Positions 43,925 to 58,200 of a DNA stretch of 64,000 nucleotides are shown in pieces. The notes under the pieces were generated by a model. That model was not told where the DNA came from. It searched no databases and was given only the letters and a program-made list of their open reading frames with translations. How positions within the stretch are numbered: position 1 is the first letter of the stretch; the number at the start of each line of letters is the position of its first letter. The position numbers were made by a program, and so were the translations under genes. The stretch spans positions 4,654,019 to 4,718,018 of the forward strand of contig KL647289.1 in the NCBI GenBank assembly GCA_000727475.1. Reading direction: 5' to 3'. The DNA is from Sarcocystis neurona (lineage: Eukaryota; Apicomplexa; Conoidasida; Eucoccidiorida; Sarcocystidae).

Positions 43925-46145
43925 TCTGCGTGTTTGAACCGCTATTTACAATTCAGTATATATATGTGTCTTTGTATATATGTGGATCTACCTACCCACA
44001 GGTAAGCGAGCACGTCTTTTTATCTCTGTGTATCTGTATGGAGAAGGAGAAAAACTGCCTCTCCTGAAGAGGTGAACACGCCGGTGTAAGGGAGCCACTG
44101 CTCATGGATACACGAGTCTTGTGCACACAGGCACTGAGGCCACCGCCGGGGGTTCTGATCGATGCCCCGGTCCTGCCAACGGTGTGCAGTTCTCCTGCCT
44201 TTTTGGCCTTTTTCAAGCCTGCGTGTAATTTCTTGTTCTCTGTCTTCTCCGGTCTCTCTCTTTCCAGGTGCATATATTTCTGTCCAGCTGTCTGCCCACT
44301 ACTCTCGTTCTGTGTCTCTCCCCAAGGTACCTGTTTTTTCTTCGTCAACTCTGTTTTGGTACCCGTACATTCTTTCAGCCTCCTCCTCCGCACAGTCCGT
44401 CTTCGTCCCACTCGCCTCGTCTCCTTCCGGCCCCCTTCTCCGTCTCCTTCCAGCTCCGTTCCCAGCCGTCGTCTTTCCGCGTGTTCATCTTCCTGCGTCT
44501 CTCCACGTGTTCAGCTCTTAGGGAGACCTGTCAGTTACAACTACGTCGTTGTCTTCCGAGTGCCTCTCTCTAGGTTTTTCTGCATGCAAACGTCTACGTG
44601 CATACATACGTGCGCGTATACATTTATGTGTATACGTATTGCCCTAGGTATCTCTGTACAGGTGGCTTGCCATGCGTCTAGCGCCCTCACCGACAGGCGA
44701 AGTACAGTCACCGCGCAGCGAGTGGAAAACTGTACGACTTGTTCTAGTGCCGACTAAACGCCACTGCTGGAGGTGTAGATTCTCTCTTGTGTTCTCGCTG
44801 CTGCGTCCCGCACCTGGGGTCGTCTTCTTGATTTTTGTCGAGTCTGGTCGTATCTCTGTGTGCGTCTTTACGCAAAGCTACTGCGAACGCGTTTCTACAC
44901 ACATGATGCGCATACGTGCGAGATTTTCTGGTTTAGAGATATGCTTCAATCCTTTCGAAGTGTGTGGCGCCACCTCCTCTCTAAATGGTGCGAATTCATC
45001 TGGAGAGAAGTCGCGTTGCTCGGGAAAGGAGGGAGCGGTCTAGACGCAGAGGTGTGGATGCGCTGCTGCAGCGGTGACTGGCCTGCTTCAGGACATGTTT
45101 ATTTGTTTGTTGCTGTAGCACCGCAATCTCTTCTCGGCTGTGGCGCGTAGAGTCTCTTCTTGTACATACCTGTCGGGGCGTACGCATACGTACGAGTGCT
45201 AGAGAAGCATGCCACATATATCAGATGGTCCTTCCTTCCCCCAGACGTCCGCCCGGACTGCTCGCGAGCTTGCTTTCGACTTCGTGAACCACTATAGGCG
45301 TCTTTCCACTACAACAGCGTGATGACGCAGTGCCGGTATGCTGAGAATTTGTAGAATTTGCAGCTAGCAACTCTTCTTCGCTGATTTGGGCAAATACGGA
45401 AGACATAAGGGGAGGGACTAGAAACGCATTCCACATAGACTGTCAAACTGACTCTCACGGAATACATAGATACTTGTGTACAAGTTGTGTTACATATTCA
45501 TTGCAGAGTATCAACGCTCAGAACACCGTGTGGTGGTGATCTGTCCGGAGTGTGTTGCTACCGGTGTTACTGCCATTCGTGCTGCTTGGCTGCTGGATCT
45601 CTGTAAGAACGGTGCTGCGCCTTCTTGCAGCCGTAGTCGTGGGCTGAGCGTGTCGCCATCGTGCGTCCTCCTCTTCCGCATTCTGATTTTGATCTGACGT
45701 ACTGAGTGTATCGTATCTCTCGCGGTGCTTCGGTACTGCTGCAACTGCAGCCGTCCCTGTTTTTTTCGTGTAAGTGCTACCGTGCTGCCGCAGCCGGTAG
45801 GACGCGGAGTCTTCATTGGTGCTGCTCCTGCAGCACATGCGTGCTCTTTCTGACTTTCCCGTGGAGCTGCTCTGTCACTCCTGCTGCCAGACGCCTGCTC
45901 CTGCGACAGCGGCTGTTGTAATCATAGCTGTACTGCCACGTAATGGCATTCTGCTGCCGCTGCTGCGCAGCCACTGCTGCTGTCCTTGCTTAGTCGTATT
46001 GCTGCACGTGCTGAGCTGCTGTGGTGCTGCTGCTGCTACACCTTTCGCTGAAGCACCTGAGTTTTTGTCTCTTCCCTCTGCTGCCGCTGCTGCTGCTGCC
46101 TCCTGCAGGGTCGACTACATCCCACGATACTGGACGACGGATTTG
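43925..46145. other. leader or intergenic DNA before the NAD kinase core
   Basis: A pyrimidine-rich plus strand (44,180-44,600) and short TATA repeats at 43,955-43,985. CTG-rich DNA at 45,720-46,110 keeps a frame open into NAD kinase exon 1 and could code for an N-terminal extension rich in Leu, Cys and Ala. No other gene is supported. Confidence 0.45.
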
Positions 46146-46237
46146 ATGTGTTGCTTTACCACCCGTCCGCAGTACATTTTACTCATCAAGCGTATCAACT
46201 CTCCCCGTGTTACTCGCCAGGCTGCAGAGCTAGCCAC
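46146..46237 (+). other. NADK: NAD kinase exon 1: N-terminal beta strand
   Basis: Encodes RPQYILLIKRINSPRV and TRQAAELA, the family's first strand and helix ('ILLVKK.....V...A.ELA'). Donor GTAAGC follows at 46,238. Confidence 0.8.
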
Positions 46238-49200
46238 GTAAGCATATCTGTGTGCGGACATTCCGTTATGTACGGTGCACCACGTCGACGTATACATATA
46301 TATGTTCGTGTACGCTTTGCGCATATGTGTACGCAAGGATCTGCCAGAGGGAGGGTGCTCCTACGTGTATCTGGAGGGTCGTCCACGCAAGGACGCAGAC
46401 GTTATATGCACATGTGTATCATTATGTATTCGTATATATGTATATCCAGAGGAAGGGTAACCGTGGGCGTATATGTGTGTGTGCGTATGTGGAAACGTGT
46501 GACATACCCGCAGCTCCGTTCTCGGTTCTCTCCCCCTTCTTTATCTGATTTGCATTTACTTCTTTGTAGCTCAGCCTGTCTTTTAGCAGGGGGCCGTTAT
46601 ATCTCTCGCTCGTTGCTTCTGTGCAGCTACCGGCGTATAAAGTCTCTGTGTATGTATGTACGGGCAGGTTCCGCATCAGTGGCCCTGCATGCGAAAAGAC
46701 GCTGACTTTCTTTCGATGTGTGCGGGACCCTGTTGTGGAGTTCAACCCCCTACTACAACGTGTGTCGAGTAGTAATGCCTGCAGCAGCTTTGCATCGCCC
46801 CCACAAATGACAGAACTGAATTTTTCTCGAACGACTCAAGAAACTAATGAAGTATGACCTCTCTCAATGCCTTTGTTACGCATGTGCACTGGTGTCTGTA
46901 TATATGTGTGTGTGTGTGCTGTTTACCCGTGACTGCTGGATATCTCTGTGTCTCTGCAAAGACAAGTCATCATTATGTCTCTGCGCCTATGTGTCGGTAT
47001 ATTCTAGCGACGCACACGTGACGCACGTGTTCACGCTGGCGTCGTGAAACAACGGGTATGCTTTGCCTTATGTGAGACAGTTTTGTCGCGACTCTTGGGA
47101 CGTTTGCTTATTCTGCGTCCGCGAATTGCAGATTCCTGGCCACACAGCTGAATTTCACTGTCCTCGTGGAGCCTGCCGCCGCCGAAGAAATGGCTAAAGC
47201 GGTACGTCGCCTCGTTAACATAGGTTGAGTGCCGCAGACGGATATGCGTGTGTGTGTGTGTGTGTCTGCAAACGCTGCTACTGCAGCAGACTATCAAGCG
47301 TGTGAGCACTCGCAACAACAGCTGCTCGGGTCACTGCAGCGTGAAAAGCGTTTAGGGGCCTGAAGCGTCAACTGCTGGCCGGCCCCGCTCTCAGACGTAA
47401 GCTATGCAGGCGACTCTTATTCACTGCTGCGACCGCGGAGTGCTGAGGTGGTGTACAGGCCTTGTGCGTCGAGCCTGAGCCTTGTAGCCGCGCTTCGTTC
47501 ATATCCTGTGGGAAGGGGAGTCTGTGCTCGACGCTTTCCTGAACGACCACGACCTTGCCGTCATCGAGCCGCCCCAGCCGTACGGCATATTCGTAAACGC
47601 GCCCCAAGCGACGCCGGACGCAGCGCTAGTGTGTATCCGTCTGCAGCAGCTGTTCAGTATACGTACACAAGCAGGAGACAGCGGGTGCGTCCCAGCGCGG
47701 AAAGGCCCGACACATCTACTTTTAATAAGCTCGGCTGCGCGGGACTTCTTCCGTGGAAAGACAATTCTTGAGGTTTCGGTATATATGCGGGCTAGACGCG
47801 AACAGATGGGCGTAGTCGTATTTGCTCTTCTACCGTTTATGCCCATTCAAAGTACGCACGCGCATACTTGTATATATGTAAACGCGTGTGGGACTGCGCG
47901 TTGATTCGTTTGGTGTACAGCACCCTGCATAAAAGTGTGTAGCGCTGTGCATCTTCTGGAAGAATCTGTACGTGACCGTGGAGGCGCAGGTATATCTACG
48001 TATCTACGGGTGCTTGACGGCATTCAAGCATATTATACGTACACGCGCTTCATCTTCAGGGCTCTCCTGGTGTGTGTGCGGTAATGGATGCCGATGCTTT
48101 TTTTCATGACAGACGTCGCATGCAGTGCCGCTTAAGACGTGGTCGCTGGATGTTCCTGCTGCCTCTGCGTCATGGGGACGATCTGCTCCCGCGCACACTC
48201 GTGGTGCGGGGCCTACGAGTCAGGGGGAGAATGCAGCCGCAGGAGCAGAATCATCGCGGTCGGCTCGAGAAGCGTCTGACAGGGACAGCCCTGCATGTGT
48301 TAGTCCGCGGCGTGAGCCGTGTCGTGGTGCTGCAGCTGCTTGGAAGCTTCGCTGTCCGGTTCAGGGTGGCCTTGATGCTGCTGCTTCTGCTACTGCAGAC
48401 CTGAGCGTCCCCAGTTGCAGGGCGTACGACACTGCACGCAGTGCCGCTGTCACTGGAGCAAGTCGTGTGGATGAGGCTGCCAGCGCCGCCGCTCCGTCAA
48501 GCCCTCACGCTGCTGCTGCAACATCAACGAAGAGCGCTGTTGCTGTTCGTCATTTACCTGTTCCCGGTGCTCAGGAGGAGACACACGGGTCGCCTTCTAG
48601 TTCTGATACTGCTGTGCCCCAGAGTGGACGTGCTCTGCAGACGGCTGCTAGAGCCGCACCATATGAGAAAGAGCGGTGGCCAGTTCTGCCCTGTGCTGCT
48701 ACTACTGCTGCTGCCCCCCTGCAAAAACAAAGGGACGTGCACAATGCTGCTGAAACCACGCCGCCAGCTCAGCAACAAACATCGCAGGTACACACACATT
48801 GCTTTGCTCCGTTCGTAAGCGGTCACGGAGAGAAGGTTGCCGTCGTGTCTCCTCCTTCAACAGACGCTGGTGCAGCTACCGGTGTGTCTTCTGCTACTGA
48901 TTCCTTTGAAGAGCTGACACCTTTCCCTGGAGCTGCCCGTGTTCGTGTTGCTCATCAGTTTCTTCCCCTGCACTCTGCTGCTGCTGCCGCGGCTGCTGCT
49001 GCTGGCACTTCAGCAGAGACACTGACGTCCCCTGCGTCTTGGTCATCCTCTGTTCCAGAGTCCCCGCCTTCTCAGCGGGAAGTACCTGCTGCCGTTGCGA
49101 CCCAGTGGATGGACGCTGCTACCTCTTCAGCTAACGAGGCGGCTCCCTTCTCTTCCTCGAGTGTCGAGTCCTCACCCACTGCTGCTGCGTCTGCGTCTGC

Positions 49201-52200
49201 TCATCCTTCTCCTTTGGCTGGAACTTCCCCTCGTCCCTCTTCGAAAGAAGAGGAGAACGCTTCTCCGTGGAGACGGCCCGAGGTTTCACCGCAGGTGCCG
49301 GCGGTGCTGTGCGACTCAATCGACCTTGTTGTCGCCCTTGGTGGCGACGGGACGATGCTGTGGGTGTCGCAGCTGTTTGCAGAGAGTGTCCCTCCTGTAC
49401 TTGGCGTTGCCATGGGGACGCTAGGTTATTTGACCAGATTCACGCTCCGAGCCGCGAGAAGGCAGCTGCGGGCTATGGCTGCATGCAAACGCTTCAGTGT
49501 GAATCTCCGGTGCAGACTGAGTAAGCCAGAAGCACCGACACAGCAGCTGCCATGGCGGTAGCAGCAGCAGCAGCAGGAGGCACCGACAGCAGCCGATGGG
49601 CGGTGTCAAGAGCGACCACAGCAGCTGCGGAAAACAAGGACAGCAGCATATGGGCAGTAGCAGCGACAACGGCAGCTGCAGCAGGTCCGGGCAGTGCCCA
49701 ATGGGCAGCAACAGCAATAACGTGCACTGCCTAACCAGCCCTTTTGTGTAGCAGAGAAACCCGACGCAAGGACAGCCGCGTTGCGCAGAGGAATTCGCAT
49801 CCATCACGTTCTCCCTCCTTTACAACTCGTGCAGTATGCCAGAGTAGGCAACAATACTTGCAGCCTAAGAAGCTGCATGTACACACATATGTAGGCGTAT
49901 ATATGTATATGTATACGCATGCGTACGCATGTGTACCTACGTGCGTGTGTATCTGTATATCACAGCAGGCGGCATTCCTTGCAGCTTCTTACGCTATATA
50001 TACATATATATATACGCATGTGTACCTACGTGCGTGTGTAGAAAGCTTTTGACTTTGTCCAAGCACCTTACAAGAAAGACGGAAGACGCGAGAGACGCAC
50101 ACGAAATTGATCTGCTCGCACACGTTACGATTGTACCGAGGGAGTAGTGCGAGGAAGGCACCACGACTGACACGTTGCCTGCAGGTATATGTATGTATCT
50201 CCACCTATCGGATACAGTAGTATGTATGTCTGTTTCTGCCTATGTTTTCCTCTCCCTCACTATAAATAAATATATATATATATATGTATGTACATCTACA
50301 TGTGCACATGCTCGTATGACTTTACGTGTGGCTGTCGCACTAGGGGACCTGCGTATCTGCGGAACTCGTGCATGTGTCATGCAGCGGGTGTGCTCCGTTT
50401 AGAACCGGGGAGCACTCGAGCTCGGTCGTTTCGCTACGAAGGCAGTGCAAATCTTCACGAGCGCGTGTACATCCGTACATATACGCAGAAATACGGAAGT
50501 TAGCTGTAGTCCTCGATGCGTATGTACACACGTGCGTGCCCGTGTGATATGCGGCTATGAGACAGACGCAGCCTGCGCTGTCTTGCGGCAGGGAAACAGG
50601 TCCTGTGCAGCAGGCCATCCTACTCTTTTTCAGCAGCAAGGAAGTGCTGTGGGAGGCTGCTGCTGTTGACTTCGCTTTTAATCTGCGCCACCACCGCTTC
50701 GCTGCTGCTGCTGCTACTACCGCTACTGCTGCTGCGAGGTCCGCGTTCGTTGAGGCGCGACCTCCGCCTCCGTCTGTGCTGCTGCTCTGTTTTTCAGCGT
50801 GCTGCGACGTCGTTTGTGCCGCATGTGCTTCTGAGGCCGTTTGTTTGTTGTCGGTCGCTGCTTTCAGTCTGTTACTGCTTTTGCGTCTGCTGCTGCTGCC
50901 TTCCCCCGTCTCCATCCTGCTGCTGCCGGTCGTGCTACTCACAGAAGTGTCCCTCATTTCGAAGGACGGCGAGGTGCTTGAGACGTTCGTGGCCTTCAAC
51001 GAGTGCGTGATCGACCGCGGGCACTCGTCCAACCTGTGCACCCTCGATGTCTTTTGCAACGGCGCGTACTTCACGACTGTTGCTGCGGACGGCTTGATTC
51101 TTGCAACTCCTACAGGATCCACTGCGTACTCCATGTCCGCCGGAGGATCCATGGTGCACCCCAAAGTAATGCGGCACCTTATCTCCCTATCCGTGTGCCT
51201 GCTTGCAAATCTGACGACACGTACATACGTGTGAAGTTTAGTACGTATAAAATCCACTTCGTCGTGGGTATATATATGTGTATGTACATATGTGAGTGTT
51301 GTTTTATTACTGTACGGGTGTTCACTGCAAAGATTCTTTCTTTGCAATAGTTGTGAGACCCGTGAAAGTCTAACGCATCTATCTGTGTAATCAGGGAGGT
51401 AGAGCCGCAGACCGGCGTGTGCACATCGCCACCTCTGTGGAGAAAACCTGTACCTTGGTGCATGCGTGTATATTGGTGAGAGTAACTACAGATACACGCG
51501 ATAGAGATCTGCGTCCGTTCGTGCGTGCACGCCCTCCGGCCACGTGCCGGCTGCGGGAAAGAGACAAGTATTGATTGCGGACAAGTACGAACAACAGCAG
51601 CATCCACCGTGGTACAGGCACACATACACGTGTACGTACACGTGTATGCGGACGTGTACGTGTACGTACGCCGGTCATATGCGACAGGCGCGGGGGGCCA
51701 TCGTTCACCGCACAGGGTAGTCAGTTTGAGGGCGCGCACGCCTACGCACCTTGTCGTGTGCAGTCTTTGGCAGGTGCCTCGAGAGCAGCATGGACCACCA
51801 GTGTCCATCCGGGGCTTGTGAGGCCTTTTCCTGGTAATACAGTGTCACAGCAAAGCTGCTGCGTGTGAGGCTCCTGCAGGGTTTGTTGGGAGGGTGACGG
51901 TGTGGTCTGTGTGTCTTTGGTGCGGCTCTGCATTCACCTAAGCAGCGGATTTAGAAGCCTACGTGTACGTATATGTACTTGTGTATAGGTGTGTAGTACT
52001 CGCTCACTGTTTCCCAGACTGGTGTCTACTCGTTTGAGTGTGTGGCTGTTGGTACGCCGCTTGTCTGTGTTGACCCTTGTTGGGCGTTGTCCCCCTCCTC
52101 GCCGCACCTCGACCTCTCTTATCTTTCTTACAAAGTCGTCTTTTGCGTGTCAGTGCCTTACCCAGTGACTAGAATCGTGACGTGTTTTCTTCGGGTTCAT

Positions 52201-55200
52201 CTCGCCGTAGCGGTGACTCCCGCTGGGGTCTTGCTGTCTACATGGTGTCTTGTCTCCGTGGTGCTTTGGTTTCTCTCTCTTCTTCACTTCACGTCCGTCG
52301 CCCCTGTCTCGTTTTCTTTTTCCTCTGCTCCGCAAGTGATTCGTCCTTTGCTCGTCTCACTGCTTCGGAGTCTCCTCCTTTCCTCTTCCCACCGGCAGTT
52401 GCATCCATTGTTTCGTGTAGGAGACACCAAGTTGGGGGGGAGAGGAGATTTCACGTGCGTGCTGCTGCATCTTCACACGCGGAGACACAAAGACCTAATG
52501 GTGAGACCCCGCGCAGCCGGTTGCAGACGTGGGTTACCCGGGGGGCTATACACGTCGTTGAGCGCTTCTAATGCGGGGAGAGAAGGAAGATCACACAGCG
52601 TGAACATTTGTCTGCGTCGAAGCTTGTGAAAGGGTCTCTTTGTCGTATGAGAGCAATAGGGCTGCGTTGCTGCAGCTGCCTCTTTCCTGCTCGCCTTTTT
52701 TCGTCTTTAGTGTGTTGTGCGTGTCTTGTTTCTCTCGTCGGTCTCTGATTTTGCGACCCCTCCGCGCCTTCTGCCACGACCCTCCGCGTGACGCGTTGCG
52801 GCACAACCAGAGGAGGCGACGCACGTTGCCAGTGTCGACAGCGAAGAATGTCGAAAGTGCCGGCTCTGTGCTGCTTCTGCTGCAGGTCCCCTGTTTGCTC
52901 TTCACTCCTATATGTCCACACACTCTCTCCTTTCGCCCGGTCATTCTTCCTGACTCGGTGCAGCTACGCATTGTCGCGCCGGATGATGCGAGGGGCTCCG
53001 TCTGGATTGCAGTGGACGGCCGCTCACGCACCCAAGTCGAGAAGGGAATGCAGGTGCTCGTTTCCCTGAGTGCGTTTCCTTTTCCCAGTGAGCGATCACC
53101 ATGCAGGGAGAGAGCGTCAGAAAGAAGAGACCTCCACCTTTATTCTCTGAGTGTTCGTGTTGACGAAAAAGTAGAACGAGAGCTTTGTACACGTTTTCTG
53201 AGTCACCGTGGTTAGATACGCAGAATGCCCTGTTTTGCTTCTCTGACTGTTCACGGTAGAGAAGAGGGGTATGTCTGTGTTCCTCCAGTGAGTGCTCACA
53301 TTGAAGGAAAAACGAGTGCTCTTAAGTCTTTGTGTAAGAGTGTCCACGCGCGTCTCCGGATGGGAGAGGGGTTCGTGCTATAAGGCAAAATTCCTTCTGG
53401 GCAGACCAGCTCCCGGAGACGCACGTACCGTCCACGGATCAAAACGGACCGCCTGCGTCTATATCTGGAGAGCTGCTACGTAGAAACAGACGGAAATACC
53501 TGTGATTATATTCACGGTAAAATATGTACCGCGTATGTGGATGATGGTCACACATGTATATATTTGGGTACCTCTTCTACCTCGTAAGTGTCTCTGACGC
53601 TCTTTTCAACTGGCTGAGGAGGGGCGTTCTCGGGCTGGCAACCGTCGCCAATAAAGAGACCCACAACGAAGACCGCGTCTTTGCTCGCACTCTTCGTATT
53701 GCCTTCTCCCTTGCTGTGCTCGCACTCTTCGTATGGCCTTCTCCCCTACTTCAACTGTTTCTCCGTGCTCTCTGCGTCTGTCACCTATGGGTGAAGCACG
53801 CAACAGCTATAATACGTGCACCATGTTCTGGGCGCACCCGCACACCGCGGTCACTCCCTATATAGGTGAGTTCTTGTTTGTCCAGATGACTGTGCCCTCT
53901 GATTACATTGTCTTAGTTGCGGCGTGACTATTTCCATTTGCTGAACCCTTGGTGGGAGGGACAACAGACGGCGCTTTGAAGTCGTACAGGGGGATATACA
54001 AGTAGGACCTACGTGCCGTCTTCTACGTGGGCAACGATGTAAAGTCCAGACAAACATCTACTTTTTTTGTCTTCTTCCTGTAGGCTGTGTCTGCTTCGCT
54101 TCGCTGGCCCTTCATCGCGGAAGCTGCCTGTGTTCCTTTCGTCTACAGCGGACGCACTGAAGAAAATACTTCGCTGGAGCATGAGCGTGTTTTACCAACG
54201 TCTGCAGACACACATGGTTGATGTAGTCAAAGGCACTCACACATTCTTATAGGGGCACCCATATTCTTCAGGCGCAGGTCTGCCTCGCACGTATACATAC
54301 GCGTACTTGGATCTTTCTACACGTCTTCCCACCTTCGTGTACGCGTGAAGTGCTCTAAATCCTTCCGCACCGCGAGTTTTTCGGCGGTGAGTACACATGT
54401 GTATATATAAGGAAATAGACGTCTACAGAGATACGTGTATAGAGATGTTTAATGCGCGCGTCCGTGGGTGCGACGGTACTTCTTCCCTAGTCGCTTCCCT
54501 CGTAGACGTTTGAAACAGCAGAACTGGCGCGGCTGAGTCACAGCGTCTCGTCGTAGCAGGGGGATCGACTGGGACTCGATCTGCGGAGAATGACCAGACG
54601 CCAGCGTAAAACTACCAATTTTGGGACTTTGATTCTTAGGTCAGATGTAGGGGGTAAGACGTGTGCGGCAAGGACTACTCATGTTGATGTTCCTCACTGG
54701 TGTAACGTCGTTTACGTGTGCGCTAATCAATACAAAAAATATGTGTATAACAACTGTATAAATGCGCTCATGTGTATATATATATATGTGCACCTGTGTG
54801 CACGCGTTTTCATTTATGTCGTCGAGTCTCCTTGTAACGGCGGCGACGCTGCGCGTTTACATTGTCGTCGCAACGGGGTTCACTTCCGTCGCTGCAGAAG
54901 ATAACCAACATTCTTTTTCGTAAGTACGGGCCAGTGATTTTCTACATTTTCGTTGTAGACGTGTGCCTCCTTGTCTCGTTTATAGTGGTAACGCGTTCTA
55001 CTCCTTCTTCGCAAGACGTGTGGCTGGAGTCGCTTAAAAAGACGCTCAACTGGAACTGCCGTGTTCGCCAGGCGGAGGCACCAGCAACTGAAATAGACAG
55101 GCACGGAGAGAAAGGAGCACGGAGCAGCAGCAGCTTGACAAGCAGCAGCAGTAGCAGCGCCAAGAGCATCACAAGGTCGGACAGAGGCAGCCGCGATAGT

Positions 55201-58200
55201 ACCGTGTTCGACAGCAGCGACAGCGACGTTGGCAGCTGCGACAGAAAGGGAAGAAGCGACAGACGAAGTTACAAGCAAAGCCAATTCTGCAGTAAACGCA
55301 GCAGCGACGAAGCAGCCCGCGACAGCGGCGCAGCGTGCGAAAAATGCGAGAGCTGCCGCCGCTGCGGCGAAGGCCGGAGCGGCAGGAGCAGCGGCGTCAG
55401 CAGAAGCAGCACGGACAGAAGCAGCCACCGAGGACGGAACAGCAAGAAACCTAACTGTAGCTCCGCTTTGCTTGTGGGGCCCACACCATATAGGACGGCT
55501 GCAAATAGGCTCCTCGACAAAACTGCAAGACCCGCGGAGGAAGAAGACTGGGAGGAAGATGGAACAACGTACAGAAGCAACATCAGATCTGAAGCCGCAG
55601 CAGCTTCTTCTCACAAGTTCTCGCGTTGTTCTAGATCATCTGCTTCGTTGCATCCACCACGGTGCACACGCAGAGGAATGCGGAGGAGACCCTTTGGAAG
55701 AGACGGCAGCAGCGGCGTCCGCCGTAGCAGCAGTTTAAGTAGCCACGACAGCCGGAGCAGCAACAGGAGTACCAACAGCTCCTGCCGCTGCACCAATGAC
55801 AAGGACCAAGGCAGGACACACGGCTGCAGCCCACAGCGGAGCCGACACGCCAGCAGGGAGTTGCGCAGGAGCGGGAGCAGAAATCCGAGAAACATCGGTG
55901 AGAGACGTAACGTGCTGCACAGAGGAGTAGCGAACGTCGCCCAGGAGCACAGGACTCAATCCAGGCACGCGGAAGCACAGCACTCCGCTGCAGCAGCACC
56001 GCAAGCAGCAGCAGCAGAGGCGGTAGCGGAGGAAGACGACCTGCGCGCTGCACGAACAGGGCACTGGGTGGGAGGGGCCACGCCTGACGCGCCTAAACGT
56101 CAGCCTGCCCAGCAGCAATACAGCCCCGTAGTGTCAAGACGAGGGCCGCCGGTTGTAAGGGGACGGAGGCGAATGCCGTGTGTGCAAGGAAACGAGCGAG
56201 AGAACCTTCGTCAGCAGCGGCCACGCACAGGAGAACCGCAGATTTTCTCCAATGTTTTGTCTGGAACGTCCGCATCTCGTCCTCCCCGTGCTGCACTGCA
56301 TTGTTTGTCTCGCACTCCTGCTGGGAACGCCGCCGCTGCTGTTGCTGCTGCTGCTCCCGCGGTTGCGGCCGTCGCTGCTGTGTCGTCGTCTCCCGACGCT
56401 GCCGGCGCTCCTGCCAGCAGAAGACTTCCTGCCACAGCCACCTTCATCTCCCTGCCCGCCGCAGCTGCAGCGGCCGCCCGCGCAGAAGAACAGCAGGCAG
56501 CGGGCGTGACAGAACAGCCTCTTCACAGCAGCGAGCCGCCACTGCGCAAGCAGATCTTTCTTTGCGACGAGCACGTTATATTGCCTCGAAAGCACACTCT
56601 GTTGAAGTACGCGACTGCTCCTGCTGACGCTGCTGCGGCGGTGCAGGAGACGAAGAGGAAAGAGACAGAACCGCAAGAGGCAGAGAGCGGTACCGATGTG
56701 GCGGAGTGGTGGCTCCAGCAGCAGCTGGTGCTTCCAAGAGTCGTAGATGACCTCTGTGCGGTGGCGCGGGTGTCTAAGTACGGAGGTGCGTGCGAACAGG
56801 AGTCGCCTCCCCAGCAGCAGTACCCGCACCAATCCCCGCAGCAGCAGCAGGACCAGCGGCAACAACAGGCACAGCATGAAGGGGAGCTACAGGGACAACA
56901 GCGCACAGGGAAGAGGTTTCAAGCCAGATCGCAGCAGCAGCGCACTGCCCGTATTGTCTGGGGAGAGGAGCGACATGAGCGAGGAAGCATACCCGCCGAT
57001 GAGGTGGTCAGAACGGTGGCCTTGGTCACGAGTGCTGCGGCAGGAGAAATGGAAAGGAGCGCAGCTTTTATTCCAGTGTCTTCTCACACAAGTTCTGTTG
57101 GTGTCGGCACCGCGAGCGCTGCTGTGTCAGCTCGTAGCTTTTCTGCTCACCGTCGTCGGTCACCTTGGACTGCTGCAGCATTGTGGGAGCGCACTGCGGC
57201 GGAGGCGCATTCACGCGGTTTAGAGAGATGGCACAATATCTCACTAACTGCTGCTGGGCAGCGGAAAAAAGAAAGATTTCGTTCTGCCTCCTATAAAAAG
57301 CTACGACGTAGCTTTTCTGCTGACTGTCCAGGTCAGCGACAGCAGCGCACGCTCCCGTGTAGGTATTCGCTGCAATCGTGCTGGAGCTTCGATCGCGTTG
57401 CCACGGTGAACTCGTGGCTGCCCTCTTGGAGTCTATTGTCGGCACCTGAGGTGGCAGGGGAAGCAACAGGAGCGGCAGCTGCAGCAGCGGCGGAAGCAGC
57501 ACCGTTGTATGACAGTGGAAGGGCAGCGGCGGCAGAGCAACCACTTGCAACAGAAGTACCCGGTGACGCCGCGGGAGCAGCACGAGTAAGGCGAGAAGGA
57601 AGAGTGGAAAAAAAGGTGCGAGCAACGACAGCGACGCAGGCAGTAGTGTTAATGCATAAAACACTAGGCGGTGTAGACACAGCGGTCGAGACCGTTTGCT
57701 TTTCTCCCTGTTTTAGAGGTAGTCGTGCATCAGCAGATGTGTCTGATGAGTTTCGCTCGGTGGGATTGAGCAACGGCGACATCAGAGCCGGCGCCGGAGA
57801 GTCGCGATGGAAGACATGCGCGAGCAAGCGAGAAGTCACCAGCGTCTTTCATAAGGTTGGAAGGAACAGCACTGCTGAAAACAGCAGTATGACTTGTTCT
57901 CAGGGGAGAGCTACGAAACAACACCAGCTGGACAATTTTAAGACTGCCGCTGCCGCTGATGTTGCACTAGAATTGACGTGGCCCTCCTACACTAGCTTGA
58001 AGAGTACTGGTTCACAGCAAGACGTGCAAAGCGTCTTGCTGTGTGATATGGGCAAACCTCGATTTGGCCAGAAGAGCGGTGGGGGGTCCGTGGACAGTCC
58101 TGTGCTCAACGCGATGTCGCCTCCTGCGCCTCCTGTTGGCGGCTTCCCTGCTGCTATTTTAAAGCGTGCTGTTGCTACAGAGATGCGCGTCTCTCCGAAC

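Noticed and set aside
43992..44411. Minus-strand 139-residue Lys/Glu-rich frame.
   Set aside because: Same artefact as above; it overlaps the pyrimidine-rich leader upstream of NAD kinase.
54862..54985. The start of the 7-kb frame (LFRKYGPVIFYIFVVDVCLL) looked like a DUF1279/FAM210-type membrane helix, with LTAYAIL at 63,150 as a possible second half.
   Set aside because: The TATAG acceptor at 54,985 joins in phase to NAD kinase exon 6 and is followed by the family's C-terminal motif, so 54,862-54,985 is intron. The 63-kb match is only a few residues.
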